Assembly (NCBI GenBank): GCA_024689485.1
Contig: JAILDK010000012.1
Span: 1-59,301 of the forward strand
Direction: 5' to 3'
From: Fibrobacter sp.
Lineage (GTDB): Bacteria; Fibrobacterota; Fibrobacteria; Fibrobacterales; Fibrobacteraceae
DNA length: 59,301 bases
Translations under genes and position numbers: made by a program
The notes under the pieces: generated by a model
Databases searched by the model: none
What the model was told of the DNA's origin: nothing
The model's input: only the letters and a program-made list of their open reading frames with translations
Shown: one piece after another, positions 53,549 to 59,301 of the stretch
How the letters are laid out: each line of letters starts with the position of its first letter
Position numbering within the stretch: position 1 is the first letter of the stretch

Positions 53549-54085
53549 TCAAATAGCCATGACGATGCGTCGAATAGATGTTTTTTCATGACCTGTTTCA
53601 TGGCCTGTTGCATGACCTGTTGCATCATCTTTTCCAGCATTCTTGCACCAAAGAATAGAAAGAAAATTCTCGTCTTGGCGAAATTCTGGACGCCGCAAAC
53701 CAAGATCTTGGCATCGCTTGATAAGGTCAGCAGCACCCGTGCCAAGCTGTTCTATGTAGCCAGCAAGATAAACAGCCTTGTCAACCACTTCAAATACGAT
53801 GCCGTCGTATATTTGTTGCGAAAGAACCGGCTTTTCCATTCTTGAGCCGTAGAACTGAGCGCATTTGACAGAAGCTGACGGAAACCATTTTTGTACATCA
53901 CGGGCAAAAAGCAAGAGAGCGGCATTGGTTATACCTTTAGTATCATTGATTAGATGCAAGTTGCTTAAAATGGTGTGGACATTTTCTTCATATACTGCAA
54001 CGGAAAACGGCGCTGTTCTATGCAACCCTCTTATTAAACTCCTGCATGTTCCACTTATGTAAAATCGTACCAGTCCAACTGGCGG
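53549..54085 (-). pseudogene. Decayed AlbA_2/Schlafen-like regulator gene (internally deleted)
   Basis: An open frame on the minus strand keeps only pieces of a long AlbA_2-type helicase-like regulator. KGITNAALLLFARDVQKWFP and CAQFYG match the region after the AlbA domain. AGYIEQLGTGAADLIKRCQDLG is the later 'GYIE.LGTG' region, yet the roughly 100 residues that normally lie between are missing. The fusion VVDKAVYLAGYIEQ reads in frame. The AlbA domain and the C-terminal winged helix are absent. The tail GHATGHETGHEKTS comes from a short DNA repeat of the type often expanded in these genes. There is no normal start: the first in-frame start is TTG 54025, and a stop (54086) lies just upstream. 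Confidence 0.75.
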
Positions 54086-54181
54086 TCATTTCATCATTTT
54101 TTATTATTAATCTGATATAAATAATCTATTAGTCATTATCAATTTTCTATGCTAAATTTGCGAGCAAAAAAAGGATGTTTT

Positions 54182-54748
54182 ATGAAAAAATTTTCTAAAA
54201 TGATTTACGTGACAGTTTCAGCCGTAGCCGCAATGTCGGCACTTATTGCTTGCGATGCATCAAATGCATGTACCTACGACGAATCTTCCCATAAGCTTTT
54301 ATGTTCCGAAAAAACATATTCAACAACAAATCTTCATGGCGAAATTTGGATGGCCGAGAATTTATCTGCATACATTCCCGATTCCAGCGTCTGCTACGGC
54401 AATGACCATGCAAACTGCGATACTCTGGGCCGCCTCTATACTTGGGGAGCCGCGACAAACGGACTTTGCCCAAAAGGCTGGGAGCTTCCCTCGCAGCAGG
54501 ATTTCAAGAATGCTTTTGGCAGCGCGGTTCCTGCAGAGCTGAAAAAAGATCGTCCGTTTGGTTTATTGTTCGCCGGGTTCCGCTATTTCGATGGAAAATT
54601 TGCGGACAAGAACGCAAGTGCAAGTTTTTGGACTCGCGACAGCTATGATGATTCGAGAGCTTACCTTGTTCGCGTGACGGATTCGACTATTACTTATGAG
54701 CATTTTAACAAGAACATCGCCGCGTCTGTTCGCTGCGTAAAAAATTAA
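54182..54748 (+). CDS. Fibrobacter major paralogous domain lipoprotein (TIGR02145)
   Basis: A 188-residue lipoprotein with signal and lipobox SALIAC (Cys near residue 24). The domain has the family pattern: GEIWMAENLSAYIPDSSVCYG, LGRLYTWGAA, CPKGWELPSQQDFKNAF, FASFWTR-like, and the terminal AASVRCVKN. This paralogous family is very large in Fibrobacter; members are surface or periplasmic, sometimes linked to plant cell-wall work, but this one has no catalytic domain. ATG 54182 has AAAGGATG upstream; a longer in-frame start at 54149 has none. The AT-rich 100 bases before it likely hold its promoter. Confidence 0.88.
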   Translation: MKKFSKMIYVTVSAVAAMSALIACDASNACTYDESSHKLLCSEKTYSTTNLHGEIWMAENLSAYIPDSSVCYGNDHANCDTLGRLYTWGAATNGLCPKGWELPSQQDFKNAFGSAVPAELKKDRPFGLLFAGFRYFDGKFADKNASASFWTRDSYDDSRAYLVRVTDSTITYEHFNKNIAASVRCVKN

Positions 54749-54757
54749 TATTACAAG

Positions 54758-56422
54758 ATGGATTGGTTAATTGATTTATTTGCAAAGCCCTCCGTAGGGC
54801 AACAGGTTTTGGCGCTTTCGCTTACGGCAGCCGTGGGCATTATGCTCGGCAAAGTCAAGGTGAAAGGTATTAGCCTTGGGGGAGCTGGCGCTCTGTTCGT
54901 AGGAATCCTTCTCGGTCATATCGGAATGCGGATCGAGCCCAGCGTTCTCCATTTTATGCAGGAATTCGGTCTTATTTTATTTGTTTATACTATCGGTATG
55001 CAAGTAGGCCCGGGCTTTATCGACTCCATAAAGCGGCATGGTCTGGTGCTCAATATTCTTGCGGTGAGCATCGTCCTCCTGGGTGTACTTGCTACCGTTC
55101 TTATTTACTTCACGACGAGCATGCACGATAACGTGCCGGTGCTGATTGGCATGCTTTGCGGTGCCGTGACGAACACTCCCTCGCTCGGGGCTGCTAATTC
55201 TGCACTTACGGCGGCTGGCGTCGATGCTTCCTTGACAGGGGTTGGCTATGCGGTGGCGTACCCGTTTGGCGTGATTGGCATTATTCTTGTGATGATTCTT
55301 GTGCGTGTGTTCTTTAAGCAAAAGCCCGAAGTCGCTGCCACGGAATACCAGAAAGAAATTGCGGAACAATCCAAGGAAATCATGTCGTGCACGCTACGTG
55401 TGGATAACGTAAATCTTGTGGGCTGCAAGATCAAGGACATTCCGGGCCTTATCTCTTCGGGAGCCGTGGTGACGCGCCATGCTCGCGACCAGGTGATTAA
55501 CATGCCGAAGGGTGATATGACACTTGAGCTCCATGACTTGGTGCATGTCGTCGGTATGCCGGATGCGATTGAAAGCTTGCAGAAAATTATTGGCGAAAAG
55601 CAAGAAAATCCGATTACGCTCCAAAAGTCGAATTTGGCGGTCAAGACGATTCTCGTGACGAACAAGAAAATTCTTGGCAAGAGCATCCAGCAGCTTGCGC
55701 TCAACGACCGCTTTGGTGTGACCGTGAGCCGCGTGACGCGTGGCGGATTCAAGTTCACCGGTCGCCTCGATATCCGCGTGAAGTTTGCAGATAAGTTGCT
55801 CGTGGTCGGTACGCCGGAAAGCATTGCCGCTGCTGCAAAGGAATTGGGTGACTCGCTCACGGCGCTTGACCATCCGGAAATTCTCCCCGCATTCCTTGGC
55901 ATTTTCCTTGGCGTGATTGTCGGTAGCATCCCGCTTGCGATTCCTGGAATGCCGACCCCGCTCAAACTCGGCCTTGCAGGCGGTCCGCTGATTGTCGCGA
56001 TTATCCTTAGTCGCAAACGCAAAATGGGTCCGCTCAACTTCTTCATGGCTAACAGCGCAAACCTCATGCTGCGTGAACTTGGCATTACGATATTCTTAAG
56101 CTGCGTGGGCCTCAATGCCGGCATCAAGTTCTTCGATGTGCTCCTGAACGGCGACGGATTCTACTACATGGCGCTCTCGGCGATTATCACGTTCTTCCCA
56201 CTGATGATTGTGGCGATTGTTGGCAAGGCTGTGTTCAAGGTCAATTACCTCTCGCTTTGCGGTGTGCTTGCAGGTGCAACGACAGACCCTCCGGCGCTTG
56301 CGTTCGCAAACGGTCTCAGCAATTCTGAAGCGACGAACGTTGGTTACGCATCTGTTTATCCGCTTACGATGCTGCTTAGAATTTTGAGCGGTCAGGTGCT
56401 TGCGATACTCTTGATTTCTTAA
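54758..56422 (+). CDS. AspT/YidE-type transporter with two TrkA-C (RCK_C) domains
   Basis: A 554-residue membrane protein: an N-terminal hydrophobic block of about five to six segments (LGGAGALFVGILLGHIGMRI, VYTIGMQVGPGF), two cytosolic TrkA-C-like domains (about residues 205-290 and 290-380) and a C-terminal hydrophobic block (GVLAGATTDPPALAFANGLS). This is the aspartate:alanine exchanger/YidE family layout. The repeated G-A-x-T-x-(T/D)-P motifs near the start and end of the two blocks (CGAVTNTPSLGAAN, AGATTDPPAL) are typical. Substrate unknown; possibly an amino acid or dicarboxylate. It follows the lipoprotein by nine bases and may be co-transcribed. A strong terminator follows. Confidence 0.87.
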   Translation: MDWLIDLFAKPSVGQQVLALSLTAAVGIMLGKVKVKGISLGGAGALFVGILLGHIGMRIEPSVLHFMQEFGLILFVYTIGMQVGPGFIDSIKRHGLVLNILAVSIVLLGVLATVLIYFTTSMHDNVPVLIGMLCGAVTNTPSLGAANSALTAAGVDASLTGVGYAVAYPFGVIGIILVMILVRVFFKQKPEVAATEYQKEIAEQSKEIMSCTLRVDNVNLVGCKIKDIPGLISSGAVVTRHARDQVINMPKGDMTLELHDLVHVVGMPDAIESLQKIIGEKQENPITLQKSNLAVKTILVTNKKILGKSIQQLALNDRFGVTVSRVTRGGFKFTGRLDIRVKFADKLLVVGTPESIAAAAKELGDSLTALDHPEILPAFLGIFLGVIVGSIPLAIPGMPTPLKLGLAGGPLIVAIILSRKRKMGPLNFFMANSANLMLRELGITIFLSCVGLNAGIKFFDVLLNGDGFYYMALSAIITFFPLMIVAIVGKAVFKVNYLSLCGVLAGATTDPPALAFANGLSNSEATNVGYASVYPLTMLLRILSGQVLAILLIS

Positions 56423-56459
56423 CGGTTTAATACTCGTTCGTTTTCCTGGTCATAACAAG

Positions 56460-56485
56460 GGGCGGCTCGAAAGGGCCGCCCTTTT
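56460..56485 (+). terminator. Terminator after the transporter gene
   Basis: GGGCGGC (56460-56466) pairs with GCCGCCC (56475-56481) around an 8-base loop, followed by TTTT. Confidence 0.85.
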
Positions 56486-56586
56486 CCGTGTATTTCTTGT
56501 TGTAAAAAAACATATTACAAAGTAATAAGACTAAAAAAAGATTATAAATATATAAAAGGTCATAGAAAGCCAAGGAGAAAATAACA

Positions 56587-58110
56587 ATGACTATAGACAA
56601 ATACTTTGATTCCATCAAGCATAACAAGGCAAAACTACGCCAGTTTATCGCTGATATGCCTAAGGGCGCTGAATTGCACCACCATCTTACCGGTGCTGTT
56701 TATGCGGAAACGCTTTTTGCGATAGCTTATAATCAAGAACTTTACGTTAATCCTGATACGGGAAGGTTGAGCGTAGATGCACCTGATCCCAAGAAGTACC
56801 CTGATGCAGACAAATACATTCAGCTGACCGCAAAAACTTTCGAACCGGATGAAAATGGATATAAAAAATACGATTTCCATTTTACGCGAATATCCCTGAT
56901 AGATAAGTGGAGCGTAAGGGATTACCAACCTTACAAATATCCTCTTGGCCCTGATGAATATTTCTTTTCGCTTTTTGGGAATTTTATTGCCGCCGCAGGT
57001 AATAAGTATTTGCCTACAATTGTTCATCGGTTGAAAGTTCGGGCCAAGGAAGAAAATCTACAGTATATCGAAACCATCGGTATTGCCCCTTCCATTCCTA
57101 AAAATGCTTTTTTGGAACAAGTCGATTATGATGGGTATAACGAAGAATTTAATCTTGCATGCTTGAATTTTTATAAAAACCCGGAAAATTATACAAATGT
57201 AATTTGCAATCTTGTTTATAAAATTCTTAAAATCTATGAACAGCAATATGAATCAAAGACATCGCTTATTTACAATGCTGTTAAGCAGTATGTTCTTGAT
57301 AACCAAAATATACTTAGCGTTGATAAACCTGACGATAATAAGCAGGATGCCATTGCTGGCAAATTTGATACCACATCGGTATCTGATTCTGATGTTGTGA
57401 TAAGATTACAGGGCTATGCGTCTCGCGGAGGCGAACCGGTAGATGTTTTGGCTCAGTTGTATATTGTTCATAGGGCGATGTGTCTTGCTCCTGATTTGAT
57501 TGTCGGTTGCAACCTTGTTGCTGCTGAAAATTCTGAAAATTCCATGCTTTATTACAAAGCGCATATGATGATGCTTGCGATATTGAGAAATGTATTCAAA
57601 AACAAAACAGGGAAGGACTATCCCAATGTCGCACTCCATGCAGGCGAACTGACAATGGGGCTTGTTCCGCCAGAACAACTTACCTATCACATTACAGATG
57701 CTGTGAAAATCGCTCATGCAAAAAGAATTGGCCATGGTGTCGATATTGTTTTCGAACATGACAGCGCTGAACTTCTTGAATACATGAAACAGAATAATAT
57801 TGCAATAGAGATTAATCTTACCAGCAACGAGTTTATTCTTGGCGTGAAAGGCGATTCTCATCCGTTCTCTATTTATAAGGACAGTGGTGTGCCAATGGTG
57901 ATTTCTACGGACGATCCAGGAATTCTTCGTACTTCTATTACGGAAGAATATGCTCTTGCTGCGTACAGATATGATTTGACTTATGGTGATATAAGGGAAC
58001 TTGTATATAATAGCATTACTTACAGTTTTCTTGATGATGACGGAAAAGCAATGGTTAAGAAAATGGTTGACGCTAAATTTTCTGAATTTGAAACGAAATA
58101 CGCAAACTGA
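56587..58110 (+). CDS. Adenosine deaminase family protein, long form
   Basis: A 507-residue metal-dependent deaminase. Zinc ligands and catalytic residues are visible: HHH at 31-33 (HxH), NVALHAGELT (His351, Glu354), KRIGHGVDI and STDDPGI. The family deaminates adenosine (or related purines/adenosyl compounds). It is much longer than classical bacterial ADA (about 330-350), closer to the secreted ADA2/ADGF type in length, but has no signal peptide. An unusual insertion of about 100 residues lies between the first and second motif. The gene is visibly AT-rich compared with neighbours, suggesting recent acquisition. AAGGAG precedes the ATG at 12 bases. Confidence 0.83.
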   Translation: MTIDKYFDSIKHNKAKLRQFIADMPKGAELHHHLTGAVYAETLFAIAYNQELYVNPDTGRLSVDAPDPKKYPDADKYIQLTAKTFEPDENGYKKYDFHFTRISLIDKWSVRDYQPYKYPLGPDEYFFSLFGNFIAAAGNKYLPTIVHRLKVRAKEENLQYIETIGIAPSIPKNAFLEQVDYDGYNEEFNLACLNFYKNPENYTNVICNLVYKILKIYEQQYESKTSLIYNAVKQYVLDNQNILSVDKPDDNKQDAIAGKFDTTSVSDSDVVIRLQGYASRGGEPVDVLAQLYIVHRAMCLAPDLIVGCNLVAAENSENSMLYYKAHMMMLAILRNVFKNKTGKDYPNVALHAGELTMGLVPPEQLTYHITDAVKIAHAKRIGHGVDIVFEHDSAELLEYMKQNNIAIEINLTSNEFILGVKGDSHPFSIYKDSGVPMVISTDDPGILRTSITEEYALAAYRYDLTYGDIRELVYNSITYSFLDDDGKAMVKKMVDAKFSEFETKYAN

Positions 58111-58149
58111 GCGTCTTGCTAAAAAAACTTGTATGTAAAAAGTGCAGAA

Positions 58150-58176
58150 AGGCCTCCCTGTAAGGGAGGTCTTTTT
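58150..58176 (+). terminator. Terminator of the adenosine deaminase gene
   Basis: Nine-base stem AGGCCTCCC/GGGAGGTCT (one wobble), loop TGTAA, followed by TTTTT. Confidence 0.9.
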
Positions 58177-58217
58177 GCTATATAGAATGTAAAGTCTGTA
58201 CCTATGACGTTTTATTC

Positions 58218-59213
58218 TTACACAGCTTTCTTTTTGTCCATGTGCGCGAAAATTCCGGCGAGGATTGTACCGCTGATGGAATGGTAGGCACAGCTGATGG
58301 CGCACGGCACGACGCTGAGGGCCGCTTCCGGGTGGAGGGCTACGTTCTCTGGATTTGCAAAGAACGCTGCCGCGAGGACGGTTGCCATGCCTGCGTTCTG
58401 CACACCGACTTCGATGGAAATGGTGCGTTTCTTGGCGGTGCTGAACTTGAACAAACGACCGACGCTATAGCCGAGCACATAACCGAGTCCGTTGTGGCAG
58501 AACACGACGGCGAGCATGAGCGCCAAAAGTCCAAAGCCATTTGCCAAAAGATGCGGACGCACGGTCACGATGACACCGCCCACGATTAGTGCGAGGCCGA
58601 TGACGCTCACGGCAGGCATGTTCGATTGGAATTCCTTGAAGCCTGCACGCTTGCCAAAGAAATAGTTGCAGGTGAAACCGATAGCAATCGGGAAAACGGT
58701 CACGTAAAGGATGTTGAGGAACATGCCTACGGCGTTCACTTCGATGCTTGTGTCGGCAAGCCAAAGGACCAAAAGCGGTGTCATAAGCGGTGCGAGGAGC
58801 GTGCTTGCCATGGTCATGCTCACGGAATATGTCACATCGCCTTTTGCCAAAAAACTCATGACGTTGCTCGAAACACCGCCCGGACAGCAACCGACGAGAA
58901 TAATGCCGATAGCCAAATACGGGTCAAGCCCGAAGACCTTCGTAAGCGTAAACGCGACGAGCGGCATGATGGTGTATTGCGCGACCGCACCGAGGAAGAT
59001 GTCGCCGGGACGTTTCATCAAGTTGCGGACGTCGTCCATGGTAATAGTGAGGCCCATGCTGAGCATGATGATGCCGAGAATAATCGAGCTTGTGTTGCCG
59101 TGAACCCAGCCAAAGAGCGTAGGAATGAAAAATGCGATGACTGCGCATGCGATGACGAAAAGCGATGTGTATGTCGATAAAAAGCGGCTAACAGCCCTTA
59201 TTAAATTAAGCAT
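58218..59213 (-). CDS. Bile acid:sodium symporter family protein (BASS-like)
   Basis: A 331-residue inner-membrane protein with about ten hydrophobic segments. Features are LGIIMLSMGLTITMDDVRNL near residue 50 and the conserved CCPGGVSSNVMSFLAKGDVT, the Na+-site signature of the SBF family, plus SIEVGVQNAGMATVLA. Bacterial members often carry pantothenate, pyruvate or other organic anions, so the substrate cannot be named. The ribosome binding site GAAGGA precedes ATG 59213. The last 88 bases of the window hold its promoter region, with AT-rich stretches but no element I can name with confidence. Confidence 0.88.
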   Translation of the reverse strand: MLNLIRAVSRFLSTYTSLFVIACAVIAFFIPTLFGWVHGNTSSIILGIIMLSMGLTITMDDVRNLMKRPGDIFLGAVAQYTIMPLVAFTLTKVFGLDPYLAIGIILVGCCPGGVSSNVMSFLAKGDVTYSVSMTMASTLLAPLMTPLLVLWLADTSIEVNAVGMFLNILYVTVFPIAIGFTCNYFFGKRAGFKEFQSNMPAVSVIGLALIVGGVIVTVRPHLLANGFGLLALMLAVVFCHNGLGYVLGYSVGRLFKFSTAKKRTISIEVGVQNAGMATVLAAAFFANPENVALHPEAALSVVPCAISCAYHSISGTILAGIFAHMDKKKAV

Positions 59214-59301
59214 TGTAATATCCTTCTTTGAGTGATTTAAATATAGGCATATATGCGGGGTGTGGCTAGGCAGTAATTTATCTATATTGTCGGTATGATT
59301 C

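Noticed and set aside
53549-54025. An intact 158-residue regulator with a TGH repeat tail
   Set aside because: Essential middle and both terminal domains of the family are missing and the only start is a TTG without a ribosome binding site, so a pseudogene is more likely.

Overview
The window looks like a chromosomal segment of a Fibrobacterota bacterium (Fibrobacter or a close relative). Two paralogous families named from Fibrobacter succinogenes are present: a TIGR02147-type protein at 14.2 kb and a TIGR02145 'major paralogous domain' lipoprotein at 54.2 kb. The cell plan is Gram-negative: lipoproteins, a TonB-dependent receptor, a beta-barrel protein, and Wzx and Stealth glycan genes. Genes are very tightly packed, and several convergent pairs share stop-codon bases. 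I see no rRNA, canonical tRNA, CRISPR array, transposase or phage genes.

Layout. 0-4.1 kb: end of an M32 carboxypeptidase, ttcA, and a minus-strand lrgA-lrgB-uraA-upp operon. 4.2-12.2 kb: a radical SAM/DUF2344 fusion, a 1170-residue metallopeptidase/propeller/barrel protein, and mutL, whose endonuclease metal site looks degenerate. 12.3-16.8 kb: lineage-specific genes (a 436-residue protein, a tRNA-like relic, an 89-residue protein, a TIGR02147 protein, a lipoprotein and an exported protein). 16.8-19 kb: ftsB and dprA, divergent from mazG; the dprA and mazG start codons overlap in one CATG. 19.2-26.3 kb: the classical rimP-nusA-infB-rbfA-truB-ribF translation operon.

26.3-29 kb is a zinc/cadmium efflux module: a P1B ATPase without its own HMA domain, a separate 72-residue HMA protein, and a divergent ArsR/SmtB repressor with two matching operators. 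panE and ilvA follow. 31.3-39.3 kb is a surface-glycan locus (Wzx flippase, LicD, cytidylyltransferase, Stealth, GT8-like, GT-B, LtaS-like transferase) whose enzymes together suggest phosphodiester-decorated glycan. Then come an orphan type II/IV pseudopilin, an MMPL/RND lipid-type transporter and a second LtaS/sulfatase-type membrane enzyme.

44.8-49.8 kb: a low-molecular-weight tyrosine phosphatase, a cNMP-domain diguanylate cyclase, and a probable zinc-acquisition locus (Fur/Zur-like regulator, His-rich membrane protein, His-rich lipoprotein, TonB receptor) with inverted repeats in the shared promoter region. This locus, the glycan locus and the TIGR02147-lipoprotein-exported-protein cluster are the best candidates for undescribed systems. 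49.8-59.3 kb: ygiQ, pgi, a repeat-rich intergenic stretch, a decayed AlbA_2/Schlafen-like gene, the TIGR02145 lipoprotein, an AspT/YidE-type transporter, a long AT-rich adenosine deaminase and a bile-acid:sodium symporter family protein. All functions are read from sequence motifs by eye; no database search was run.
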